From positions 186,001 to 250,000 of the forward strand of contig JACSRW010000032.1 in the NCBI GenBank assembly GCA_014879565.1: DNA of 64,000 bases. Reading direction: 5' to 3'. The notes under the pieces are model-generated. The model was not told where the DNA came from. It did no database searches and saw only the letters and a list, made by a program, of their open reading frames with translations. The stretch is from Chitinophagaceae bacterium. GTDB taxonomy: Bacteria; Bacteroidota; Bacteroidia; Chitinophagales; Chitinophagaceae. The position numbers and the translations under genes were made by a program. Positions within the stretch are counted from its first letter, which is position 1; each line of letters opens with the position of its first letter. Shown in pieces: positions 43,029 through 50,859 of the stretch.

Positions 43029-43622
43029 ATGAAACGACCATATTTATTTTTTTTACTGGTTTCAGCTGTTGCCTGTGGCGGTTCTACGAGGCCCTCTTTA
43101 AATCCTGATATGGCGAAAGAACAAATTGAAACTTATTTCAACGCCGATCCGCAGGAATTAACCGGGAGTGTATCCTTTGAGGCAATTATCAAGGGCAATG
43201 ATACCGGTCATAACAGAATGCTGTTCAGGTTATTTACAAAGGGCGGGTTGATAAAATTAAAGGAGGTCAGGTCTGTAAAAGGGGCCGATTCTGTTTATTA
43301 TTTTGAAATAACCCGAAAGGGCAAACCCTTTGTGCTCAAAGAAACAGTCAGTGAGGATGGGTATCCTTTTTTTGTTGTTAAAACCTTTGATTACTATGTT
43401 TCTCCTGTCTCCTCAATCCGCTATTCTCCCGACAGAAAAGAAGCGGCAGCCTTATTTGATTTAGCCATCAGAAACCTGACTCCGTTTGGAGCACTTGCGG
43501 CCGACCCCAACCATAAAATGGCGCTGATTGCTTTTTTTCAGCATCGGGATAATGAATGGAAATTCCAGCGTATAGAAATCAATATAGATGCGTTGGATCT
43601 TCCCGCTTTACCTGCAGGGTAA
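43029..43622 (+). CDS. Putative lipoprotein, unknown function
   Basis: The 197-residue protein starts MKRPYLFFLLVSAVACGGST, a probable lipoprotein signal with Cys at 16. The rest is a mixed alpha/beta domain (SVSFEAIIKGNDTGHNRM, FKFQRIEINIDALDLP-like ending) without cysteines or membrane spans. I do not recognise the family. The ATG at 43029 was chosen because the upstream in-frame start at 42978 would place charged residues before the signal sequence. A near-consensus TATATTTA lies at about 42993. Confidence 0.65.
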   Translation: MKRPYLFFLLVSAVACGGSTRPSLNPDMAKEQIETYFNADPQELTGSVSFEAIIKGNDTGHNRMLFRLFTKGGLIKLKEVRSVKGADSVYYFEITRKGKPFVLKETVSEDGYPFFVVKTFDYYVSPVSSIRYSPDRKEAAALFDLAIRNLTPFGALAADPNHKMALIAFFQHRDNEWKFQRIEINIDALDLPALPAG

Positions 43623-43639
43623 AATGAATATTCTGTAGA

Positions 43640-43660
43640 GTTTCCGCTGCCCGCGGAAAC
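43640..43660. terminator. Hairpin between convergent genes
   Basis: GTTTCCGC (43640-43647) and GCGGAAAC (43653-43660) form a perfect 8-bp stem with a five-base loop. No T run follows on either strand, so it is a weak or Rho-assisted terminator for the convergent lipoprotein and gcvP genes. Confidence 0.5.
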
Positions 43661-43689
43661 CCCTCAACCCCTCAACCTCTCAACCCATT
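43658..43689. repeat. Octamer array, four units (AACCCCTC-like)
   Basis: Four tandem 8-base units, two of them identical AACCCCTC, run from the hairpin to within two bases of the gcvP stop codon (43692-43694). This is one of two period-8 arrays in the window. Confidence 0.6.
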
Positions 43690-43691
43690 AA

Positions 43692-46559
43692 TCACGCTTC
43701 CGCCACCATATAACTCTCCACCGGTTCACAGGTGCATATAAGGTTCCGGTCACCGTGTGTATTGTTGACACGTGCTACGGAAGGCCAGAATTTATTTTTT
43801 GCCACCCAGGGCAGCGGGAAAGCTGCCTGCTGCCGGGAATAGGGATGATTCCACTCATCTGCAGTAACTGTAAACTGTGTATGCGGGGCATTTTTCAGGG
43901 GGTTGTCTTTTTTGTCAGCCCGTCCCTCTTCAATAGCCCGGATTTCTTCCCGGATAGCCAGGAGCGCATCGCAAAAACGATCAAGTTCTGCTTTATCCTC
44001 ACTTTCTGTAGGCTCTATCATGATCGTGCCTGGTACAGGGAAACTGAGCGTAGGAGCATGGAAGCCATAATCCATCAGACGTTTGGCTACATCTTCCGCT
44101 TCAATTTCAGCCGACTTCTTAAAGGGCCGCAGGTCAACAATAAATTCATGGGCGCATTGTCCCTGGCTGTTGGTGTAGAGAATATCAAATTCACCGGCCA
44201 GTCTTGCCCGCATATAATTCGCATTGAGGATGGCATATTCAGTAGCCGCTTTCAGCCCTTCGGCACCCAGCATGCGGATATACCCGTAAGAGATCAGGAG
44301 AATGGAAGCAGAACCATAGGGGGATGCGGAAACAGCGTGACTGCCACCCAGGCTGATATGTCCCGGAAGATGGCCGGCCAGGTGAGCTTTTACACAGATC
44401 GGGCCCATGCCGGGGCCACCACCCCCATGCGGGATGGCAAAGGTTTTATGCAGGTTCAGGTGACAAACATCCGCGCCGATCAGACCCGGTGCGGTCAGTC
44501 CCACCTGGGCGTTCATATTGGCGCCGTCCATATACACCTGGCCGCCGTGACTGTGTACAATATCGGTAATTTCTTTCACCGTTTCCTCATAGATACCGTA
44601 TGTACTGGGGTAGGTAATCATGATGCCGGCCAGGTTGCTGCTGTGTTCTGTAGCCTTGGTCTGTAGGTCTTCCACATCAATATAACCGTTCTCCAGGGCC
44701 TTTACTACCACCACCTTCATACCGGCCATTACCGCAGAAGCCGGATTCGTGCCATGGGCGGAAATGGGAATCAGCATGACATTCCGGTGCGGTTCGCCAT
44801 TGGCTGCATGGAAAGAACGGATGGTCAGCAGACCGGCATATTCACCCTGTGCGCCGCTGTTGGGCTGCAGGCTGCAGGCGTCAAAAGCAGTGATTTCACA
44901 GAGGTACCGGCTGAGTTCATCAATGATATACCGGTACCCTTCGGCCTGTGCAGCCGGGGCAAAGGGATGCATGGCCGCCCAGTGATCCCAGCTCAGCGGC
45001 ATCATTTCCGTGGCTGCATTCAGTTTCATGGTACAGCTGCCCAGTGAAATCATGGATGTATTCAGGGAAAGATCTTTGTTCTCGAGATACTTGATATACC
45101 GCATCATCTGGCTCTCACTCCGGCAGGTATTGAATAAAGGATGGGTGAGAAAGGGGGAATTCCGGATGAGAGTGGCGGGAATATGTTCCGGTCCGGCTCC
45201 CTGTTCAATGGAAAAAGCCACCGGGTCCCGGTCATTTTCAAAACAGTTGATGAGGTCGTAAAGATCCGCCACATCGGTGGTTTCATCAATAGAAATACTG
45301 ATATGGTTTCCATCCGGGTATCGGAGGTTGATCCGTTGTCTTTCCGCTTTTTCACGGATGGCTGCCTGTTGGTCAGTTTTAACCGTAATGGTGTCAAAAT
45401 AAGCATCGGATACCAATTCAAAGCCTCTTTCCGCAATGGCATCCGCGACTGTTTGGGTATAAAGAGCAATCCGGCGGGCAATGTTTTTGAGTCCGTCTGG
45501 ACCATGATACACGGCGTACATAGCCGCCATATTGGCCAGCAGGGCCTGGGCGGTACAAATATTGGATGTGGCTTTTTCTCTTTTAATATGCTGTTCCCTG
45601 GTCTGCAGGGCCATCCGGAGCGCCCGGTTTCCTTTGGCATCTATGCTAATACCGATAATACGTCCGGGCAGGCTGCGTTTAAAATCTTCTTTGGTGGCAA
45701 AGAAGGCGGCATGCGGCCCCCCATATCCCAGGGGTACACCAAAACGCTGGGCGGAGCCGATGGCCGCATCCGCCCCCAGTTCCCCGGGAGGCGTAAGCAG
45801 GGTAAGCGCCAGCAGATCGGTGGCCATCACCACATATGCCCCCAGTTCGTGTACCTGGTCAATAAAACCACGATAATCTTCAATAGAGCCTTTGTTATTC
45901 GGGTATTGTACGATGGCACCGAAATAACTGTTATCCAGCCGGGCTGTTTTATAATTGCCGGTCACCACTTCAATTCCCACCGGCAGGGCCCTTGTTTTCA
46001 GCAGGTCAAGGGTCTGCGGAAAAATTTCCGCATCAGCAAAAAACTTTGGTCTTTCAATATGGTCCTGTTTGTTCAGGGTATTGAAGAACATGGTCATGGC
46101 TTCTGCCGCCGCCGTACCCTCGTCAAGCAGGGAGGCATTGGAAATAGGCAGACCGGTAAGGTCGCTGACCATCGTCTGGTAGTTCAGCAGACTTTCCAGA
46201 CGGCCCTGGGAGATTTCAGCCTGGTAAGGAGTGTACTGGGTATACCAGCCTGGATTCTCAAATATATTCCGGAGAATCACGGAAGGGGTAATGGTACCGT
46301 AATAGCCCTGTCCGATATAATTCTTGAAAAGCTGGTTTTTCTGCGAAACTTCCCGGATATGTTTCAGGTACTCATTTTCCGTCATGGCAGCAGGTACCCG
46401 GAGGGCTTTTTCCATACGGATACCCTTTGGTACAGTTTGTTCAATCAGTTCACTGAACTGGCTGTCACCAATCGTTCTGAGCATGGAACGGGTTTCGGAT
46501 TCGCCGGGCCCGATATGGCGGGCCATGAATTCACCGGAAGGCTGTGTGTGCAGATTCAT
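43692..46559 (-). CDS. gcvP: Glycine dehydrogenase (decarboxylating), P protein
   Basis: The 955-residue protein is a full-length, single-chain P protein. It starts with FMARHIGPGESETRSMLRTI, and the PLP lysine lies in NLHKTFAIPHGGGGPGMGPI near residue 706. Other landmarks are IGQGYYGTITPSVILRNI, ISNASLLDEGTAAAEAM, MISLGSCTMKLNA and GEYAGLLTIRSFH. It decarboxylates glycine and passes aminomethyl to lipoyl H protein in the glycine cleavage system. No gcvH or gcvT adjoins, so the system is dispersed, as is common in this phylum. Confidence 0.97.
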   Translation of the reverse strand: MNLHTQPSGEFMARHIGPGESETRSMLRTIGDSQFSELIEQTVPKGIRMEKALRVPAAMTENEYLKHIREVSQKNQLFKNYIGQGYYGTITPSVILRNIFENPGWYTQYTPYQAEISQGRLESLLNYQTMVSDLTGLPISNASLLDEGTAAAEAMTMFFNTLNKQDHIERPKFFADAEIFPQTLDLLKTRALPVGIEVVTGNYKTARLDNSYFGAIVQYPNNKGSIEDYRGFIDQVHELGAYVVMATDLLALTLLTPPGELGADAAIGSAQRFGVPLGYGGPHAAFFATKEDFKRSLPGRIIGISIDAKGNRALRMALQTREQHIKREKATSNICTAQALLANMAAMYAVYHGPDGLKNIARRIALYTQTVADAIAERGFELVSDAYFDTITVKTDQQAAIREKAERQRINLRYPDGNHISISIDETTDVADLYDLINCFENDRDPVAFSIEQGAGPEHIPATLIRNSPFLTHPLFNTCRSESQMMRYIKYLENKDLSLNTSMISLGSCTMKLNAATEMMPLSWDHWAAMHPFAPAAQAEGYRYIIDELSRYLCEITAFDACSLQPNSGAQGEYAGLLTIRSFHAANGEPHRNVMLIPISAHGTNPASAVMAGMKVVVVKALENGYIDVEDLQTKATEHSSNLAGIMITYPSTYGIYEETVKEITDIVHSHGGQVYMDGANMNAQVGLTAPGLIGADVCHLNLHKTFAIPHGGGGPGMGPICVKAHLAGHLPGHISLGGSHAVSASPYGSASILLISYGYIRMLGAEGLKAATEYAILNANYMRARLAGEFDILYTNSQGQCAHEFIVDLRPFKKSAEIEAEDVAKRLMDYGFHAPTLSFPVPGTIMIEPTESEDKAELDRFCDALLAIREEIRAIEEGRADKKDNPLKNAPHTQFTVTADEWNHPYSRQQAAFPLPWVAKNKFWPSVARVNNTHGDRNLICTCEPVESYMVAEA

Positions 46560-46737
46560 AGTATTTTTTTGGAATGGTCAGTATTGCGGGGCGGTCAGCG
46601 GGCGAAGAGTCAGGTTACGGGTGTAAAAACTGCTGTATCGGCCATTTGACGGCGGGGCAAATTTACGTTAGTATTCCCGGAAAAATCCTGCTTTGTTGAA
46701 GGCTGGGGATAAGCCGTGAAATTCCGTTCTTTGCAGT

Positions 46738-47214
46738 ATGGCAGGCGAGTTGTTGCATAACTGGGAAAAAAAATCAAAAGAAAGGCAGAAACTCTACAAA
46801 CAGTTCCTGGCCAGGGCGGATAAAAACAAAGTACTCCGCCAGCTCCCCGGCCTGCATGAAGAAGCCACCGCCCGGGTGGATTGCCTGACCTGTGCCAATT
46901 GCTGTAAAAACTATTCCCCCCGGTTTAAAACACCGGATGTAAAGCGGATCAGTAAACTGCTGCGGATGCGGGAATCAGTCTTTATCGAAACCTATCTGCG
47001 GGTAGATGAAGACGGGGATTTTGTGGTTAAATCAAGCCCCTGCCCCTTTCTGGGAGCGGATAACTACTGTTCCATTTATGAGGACCGGCCTTCCGACTGC
47101 CGCCGTTTCCCCTACACCGATGAGGATGTGATCATCAAAAGAACATCGCTGACCCTGAAAAACTCCACTTTTTGTCCCATCACCTATTACGTACTGGAAA
47201 AACTCCTTCCCTGA
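46738..47214 (+). CDS. YkgJ-family cysteine cluster protein
   Basis: The 158-residue protein has the Cys cluster CLTCANCCKNYSPRFK and a second cluster PCPFLGADNYCSIYEDRP then DCRRFP, matching the UPF0153/YkgJ family, which is predicted to bind zinc or an iron-sulfur cluster. Function is unknown; some relatives act in flagellar or methylation contexts. The N-terminal 40 residues are highly basic. It is convergent with the metallo-hydrolase gene, and the octamer array fills the gap. Confidence 0.9.
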   Translation: MAGELLHNWEKKSKERQKLYKQFLARADKNKVLRQLPGLHEEATARVDCLTCANCCKNYSPRFKTPDVKRISKLLRMRESVFIETYLRVDEDGDFVVKSSPCPFLGADNYCSIYEDRPSDCRRFPYTDEDVIIKRTSLTLKNSTFCPITYYVLEKLLP

Positions 47215-47232
47215 TCCACCAAAAAAAAATGG

Positions 47233-47328
47233 GCAAATGGGCAAATGTGAAGATGTGAAAATAGGCAAATCTGCACATCCGCAAACCTGCCCATCTGCCC
47301 ACCTGCAAATCTGCACATTTGCAAATCA
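47233..47328. repeat. Octamer array, twelve units (GMNVAYNN)
   Basis: Twelve tandem 8-base units, all starting with G and almost all with A at position 5, for example GCAAATGG, GCACATCC and GCCCATCT, run without a register break from 47233 to 47328. The array begins 18 bases after the YkgJ stop and ends over the stop codon of the metallo-hydrolase gene (47326-47328), so it fills the whole convergent gap. Confidence 0.85.
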
Positions 47329-48228
47329 TCTTTTATCTTCATTCAACTCCTCCCACGCTGCTGTCAGCGGCCGCTGAATGCCGTCGGTTTTCCATTCTTC
47401 AAATCCGGGAATAAGGGTTGTTTTAAGGAATTGTTCTTTGGAGGTCCCCGCTTTTATTTCCCTTTCGGTTAATTGCAGAACCGCCTCCAGGTAATTGCGG
47501 AATTTTTTAACATCTTCTTGGCTGCCGGTGATTTCATAGCCCGGTCCAGCATGACCAAATACAAACTTTGTTTTCCGGCTGAATTTTTCCGCGGCTTTAT
47601 CAAGTGCCTGTATCCAGCTTTTGATGCTGGCGCCCGCACCCCGGTCAACGAAAGGATGCCGCCGGTTGAAAACCAGGTCGCCCGTATGAACAATATTGGC
47701 TTTTTCAAAATGGATAAAACTGTCGCCGTTGGTGTGTCCCGGTCCAAAGTAATAGAGACAGATTTTTTCCTTCCCGGTTTTCTGGCACCAGGTATCGGTA
47801 TAGGTTTGATCCGGGTAGAGTTGTTTGTCTTCGTTTTTGTTTTGTTTCGCGGTTTTTTCCTGGTTGATTTTAGAATTGGCATGCGCCAGTACATGTTCGG
47901 TCAACCCTTTGAAGGAAATATTTCCCGAGCTGTGATCCCCGTGGTGATGGGTATTGATAAGGAGTTTGAAAGGTTGCTCTGATTTTTTCCGCAGCTCATC
48001 GATCAGGTGTTTACTCTGTTCCGGAAACTGGGCATCCACCACGACAATTCCTTCATTGGAAAGATAAAACAAAATGGTGCCTCCCCGTTCCGAGAAAATG
48101 CCGATACTGTCCGTCAGCATGGTGATTTTCCAGGGATCCTGGGCCAATGCTTTAAGCATATCCTGCTGCAGCAGGGTAAAGGCTCCGAATGTCAGTGCAG
48201 ACTGGCTGATAAATTGACGGCGGTTCAT
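47326..48228 (-). CDS. Tat-exported metallo-beta-lactamase-fold hydrolase
   Basis: The 300-residue protein starts with a Tat signal (MNRRQFISQSALTFGAFTLL). The MBL zinc motif is INTHHHGDHSSGN (HHxHxDH type), followed by GPGHTNGDSFIHF, HTGDLVFNRRHPFVD and FVFGHAGPGYEI, which supply the other ligands. MBL-fold proteins hydrolyse many substrates, including lactams, thioesters and lactones; this one could be glyoxalase-, lactonase- or quinoprotein-relay-like. The frame begins with a TTG at 48252; the ATG at 48228 gives a clean Tat signal and was chosen. Confidence 0.9.
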   Translation of the reverse strand: MNRRQFISQSALTFGAFTLLQQDMLKALAQDPWKITMLTDSIGIFSERGGTILFYLSNEGIVVVDAQFPEQSKHLIDELRKKSEQPFKLLINTHHHGDHSSGNISFKGLTEHVLAHANSKINQEKTAKQNKNEDKQLYPDQTYTDTWCQKTGKEKICLYYFGPGHTNGDSFIHFEKANIVHTGDLVFNRRHPFVDRGAGASIKSWIQALDKAAEKFSRKTKFVFGHAGPGYEITGSQEDVKKFRNYLEAVLQLTEREIKAGTSKEQFLKTTLIPGFEEWKTDGIQRPLTAAWEELNEDKR

Positions 48229-48244
48229 GGGGGGAGTTTGATTC

Positions 48245-48285
48245 GTTGACAAGTTAAAAAGGTTAAAAGGTTGGCAGGTTAACCG
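48245..48285. repeat. Weak octamer array (GTT-phased)
   Basis: GTT recurs at 48245, 48253, 48262, 48270 and 48278, so four of five spacings are 8 and one is 9; unit examples are GTTAAAAG and GTTGGCAG. It lies just upstream of the metallo-hydrolase start. It is the least regular of the arrays and could be chance. Confidence 0.35.
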
Positions 48286-48322
48286 GCTTTACAACCAAAA
48301 TACAAGTTAAAAAAAAATCTCT

Positions 48323-48364
48323 ATTGCCTGCTGCCTATTGCCTGCTGCCCATTACCTAATACTC
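48323..48364. repeat. Heptamer array, six units (ATTGCCT/GCTGCCT)
   Basis: The units alternate ATTGCCT and GCTGCCT and end in ATTACCT and one weaker unit. The last units run over the stop codon of the MFS exporter gene (CTA at 48356-48358). The gap of 127 bases to the metallo-hydrolase gene thus holds two arrays. Confidence 0.75.
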
Positions 48365-49600
48365 AAACTTCCGCAACCCCGGCGCTTTCCGCCAGGTCAC
48401 TGCCACAACCAGTAAAGTCATACAGCCCCCGAATATTACAGAGGGCACCATACCCAGTGCCGTGGCTGCCACACCGCTCTCAAACTGCCCCAGCTCATTG
48501 GAGGAGTTAATAAAGATGGAATTGACAGAGGATACCCGCCCACGCATTTCGTCGGGAACAAAAAGCTGTACGATTGTCCCCCGGATGATCACACTCACCC
48601 CGTCAAATAATCCGCTGGCCAGCAGGGCGGCGAAACTGAGCCAGAAATTACGGGATAGGGCAAAGACCAGTATACAAAACCCGAAACCGGCAACCACATA
48701 CAGAAGGGTGGCTCCCTGTTTTTGTTTTAATGGATGGGCGGTCAGCCAGGCAATAGCGATAAAATTTCCGAGATAGGTGGCCGCAACCAGCCAGCCCAAT
48801 CCAACAGGTCCGACAGCCAGTATATCCGTTGCAAAGGCCGGTAACAGGGCAATGGTGCCCCCGAACAGCACCGCAAACATATCCAGGCTCATGGCCCCCA
48901 GCAGGGCTTTATTATGAAAGACAAAGCGTAAACCTTCCTTCACCCCTTCCCAGGTTTTGCTGTTCCCCTGCCAGCTGACGGGTTTGGGTTTTATTTTCTG
49001 AAAAAGAATAAAGGCGGCTCCCACCAGCACACATACCGGAATAAAGGCGATGGTGATATTGGTATATCCCATCAGCAATCCGGCAGTGGCGGGTCCGGCC
49101 ACGGCAGCTAGCAGCCATACCATACTGTTAACCGACACAGCCCGTACGAGGGAATCCTTGTGAACAAGCTGGGCCAGAAAGGAGTTAAAAGCGGCACCGG
49201 TAAATGCTCTGACAGCGCCGGTACCGGCTACCAGGAGATAGATACACCATTCGATACCTGACTGGGAAAATCGGGTTTCTGCCCATTTGCCCGTTACGGC
49301 CAGCATCCCCAGCATCAGAAAAAAATAAAGAGCAATACAAAGGCTGATCAACCGATGTTTATTGCTCCGGTCAACCCTCACCCCGGCGGGCAGGGCCAGG
49401 GCGATAGCGGGAATTACTTCAGAGAGCCCCAGCAGCCCGAGGGCCAGTTTACTGCCGGTCAGCTCGTATAATCGCCAGCCAAGTAAAACAGGCGTCATCC
49501 GCAAACCACCGATAAAAAGGATACGGGCAGCGATAAACCAGGAAAACTCCGGATTAATCAGGGGCCAGAATCGTTTATGCAAAGGGAAAATCCGGGTCAT
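48356..49600 (-). CDS. MFS exporter (EntS-like)
   Basis: The 414-residue protein has about twelve membrane segments and resembles the EntS/drug-efflux branch of the MFS: WFIAARILFIGGLRMTPVLLG, LLGLSEVIPAIALALPAG followed by RVDRSNKHRLI, and VPDEMRGRVSSVNSIFINSS with the motif that is characteristic of this branch. It probably exports a siderophore, drug or lipid-like molecule, but the substrate is not visible. It overlaps the deoxynucleoside kinase gene by four bases (ATGA-type overlap) and is translationally coupled to it. Confidence 0.9.
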   Translation of the reverse strand: MTRIFPLHKRFWPLINPEFSWFIAARILFIGGLRMTPVLLGWRLYELTGSKLALGLLGLSEVIPAIALALPAGVRVDRSNKHRLISLCIALYFFLMLGMLAVTGKWAETRFSQSGIEWCIYLLVAGTGAVRAFTGAAFNSFLAQLVHKDSLVRAVSVNSMVWLLAAVAGPATAGLLMGYTNITIAFIPVCVLVGAAFILFQKIKPKPVSWQGNSKTWEGVKEGLRFVFHNKALLGAMSLDMFAVLFGGTIALLPAFATDILAVGPVGLGWLVAATYLGNFIAIAWLTAHPLKQKQGATLLYVVAGFGFCILVFALSRNFWLSFAALLASGLFDGVSVIIRGTIVQLFVPDEMRGRVSSVNSIFINSSNELGQFESGVAATALGMVPSVIFGGCMTLLVVAVTWRKAPGLRKFEY

Positions 49601-50229
49601 GGAAGGGTGATATAATATTGCCCGTCATCATACTCTTTTTCCAGGGCTTCATAAATTACTTCCAGGTGCTTTTCGTTGCCGAGAAAATCGGCATTGGTGG
49701 CATCTACAAACAGGGTTTTGATGTTATGCTGTTTGATATAATGGGTATAGGTCTCCTGTATATTAAACAGATATTCATCAGAGATATTCTGTTCATACGC
49801 CCGGTTCCGCTTGCGGATATTGGTCTGCAGTTTGGTGACCGGCGCATGCAGGTAAATCAGGATATCCGGCTGAATAAGCTGCTGGTGAATGATGTCAAAG
49901 AGCCGCTGGTAAAGCCGGAATTCATCGGCAGGGAGGGTGACTTTGGCAAATAGAAGGCACTTTGTAAAGAGGTAATCGGAAATGGTCAGTTGCTGAAACA
50001 TGTCCTTTTGCTGCAACAGTTCCTTGAGCTGCTTGAAGCGTTCGGCCATAAAAAAAAGTTCCACCGGAAACGCATACTGGGAAGGGTTTTCGTAAAACTT
50101 CGGCAGGAAAGGGTTGTCGGCAAACTCTTCCAGTATCAGGCGCGCATTGTAATGTTTGCTGAGCAGGTGAGCCAGGGTGGTTTTACCGGCGCCAATATTT
50201 CCTTCTATCGTGATAAAACTGTATTTCAT
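49597..50229 (-). CDS. Deoxynucleoside kinase (deoxyadenosine/deoxyguanosine kinase type)
   Basis: The 210-residue protein starts SFITIEGNIGAGKTTLAHLL with a P-loop, then ILEEFADNPFLPKFYENP with the catalytic Glu, and FPVELFFMAERFKQLK. The later part has RKRNRAYEQNISDEYLFNIQ, the LID-like Arg-rich motif of bacterial dNKs. It phosphorylates deoxynucleosides for salvage. It overlaps the MFS gene by four bases and follows folK by 89 bases on the same strand. Confidence 0.93.
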   Translation of the reverse strand: MKYSFITIEGNIGAGKTTLAHLLSKHYNARLILEEFADNPFLPKFYENPSQYAFPVELFFMAERFKQLKELLQQKDMFQQLTISDYLFTKCLLFAKVTLPADEFRLYQRLFDIIHQQLIQPDILIYLHAPVTKLQTNIRKRNRAYEQNISDEYLFNIQETYTHYIKQHNIKTLFVDATNADFLGNEKHLEVIYEALEKEYDDGQYYITLP

Positions 50230-50318
50230 GTCATCCGTTCCGATCTAAAGTTCCGGGAGGCCGCAAATTAATCCAAATGGGATGGCCTACCGGCAGGTAA
50301 AAAATCTTGTGGATAAAA

Positions 50319-50801
50319 TCAGTCAACCCGGCGTACCTCCAGCGGGTCGGAACACTCTTTAAGTAATGCTGCAATTGTTTTTCCGGACAGGGGATGCCGG
50401 ATTTCTCCGGCGATGTCGGCCAGGGGCAGCAGGGCAAATCGTCTGCGAGGCAGTTCGGGATGCGGCAGCCGCAGCAAGTCATATTCGTGTATCTCATCAT
50501 TGAAAAGCAGTATGTCAATGTCTATCAGCCTCGGCCCGTATTTTTCTTCCCGCACCCGGCCCATTTGTTTTTCAATTTTCAGGATTTTCCGCAGTAGCTG
50601 TCGGGCGCTCAGGGTTGTTTCAACCAGTAAGGCCTGGTTCAGGAATGGGGACTGGTCCGTTTTCCCCCAGGCGGCTGTTTCATAAACGGGTGATTGCGCC
50701 AGTAGAATCCCGCATTGGGCGGAAATCTGTTTACGGGCCTCAGCGAGCAGGGAGGCCCGGTTTCCCATATTACTCCCGGTAAGCAGGTAAGCTTTATTCA
50801 T
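50319..50801 (-). CDS. folK: 2-amino-4-hydroxy-6-hydroxymethyldihydropteridine diphosphokinase
   Basis: The 160-residue protein has the HPPK pattern: AYLLTGSNMGNRASLLAEA, PVYETAAWGKTDQSPFLNQA, and the signature KYGPRLIDIDILLFND, followed by LRLPHPELPRRRFALLPL. It transfers pyrophosphate from ATP to the pterin in folate synthesis. The ATG at 50801 was chosen because the upstream residues (MRR) add nothing to the family N-terminus. It is divergent from the ABC-2 permease gene across 58 bases. Confidence 0.95.
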   Translation of the reverse strand: MNKAYLLTGSNMGNRASLLAEARKQISAQCGILLAQSPVYETAAWGKTDQSPFLNQALLVETTLSARQLLRKILKIEKQMGRVREEKYGPRLIDIDILLFNDEIHEYDLLRLPHPELPRRRFALLPLADIAGEIRHPLSGKTIAALLKECSDPLEVRRVD

Positions 50802-50844
50802 CCGGCGCAAATATCTTTATTTTCCGGGAAGCCTCTTAATTAAA

Positions 50845-50852
50845 TACATTTG
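50845..50852 (+). promoter_or_regulatory. Bacteroidota-type -7 box, TACATTTG
   Basis: TACATTTG is a perfect TAnnTTTG box seven bases before the ATG of the ABC-2 permease gene, so the mRNA should be leaderless or have a few bases of leader. The -33 position has only TTCC. Confidence 0.55.
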
Positions 50853-50859
50853 GACCTTC

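Noticed and set aside
45141-46649. 502-codon plus-strand frame opposite gcvP
   Set aside because: It is the antisense of a conserved gene with high third-position bias; no motif supports it.
47233-47328. CRISPR-like array
   Set aside because: Units are only 8 bases, tandem, without unique spacers, and no cas genes occur in the window.
48245-48285. Full member of the period-8 array family
   Set aside because: Listed only as weak: one spacing is 9 and the units share just GTT, so chance in a T/A-rich leader is possible.
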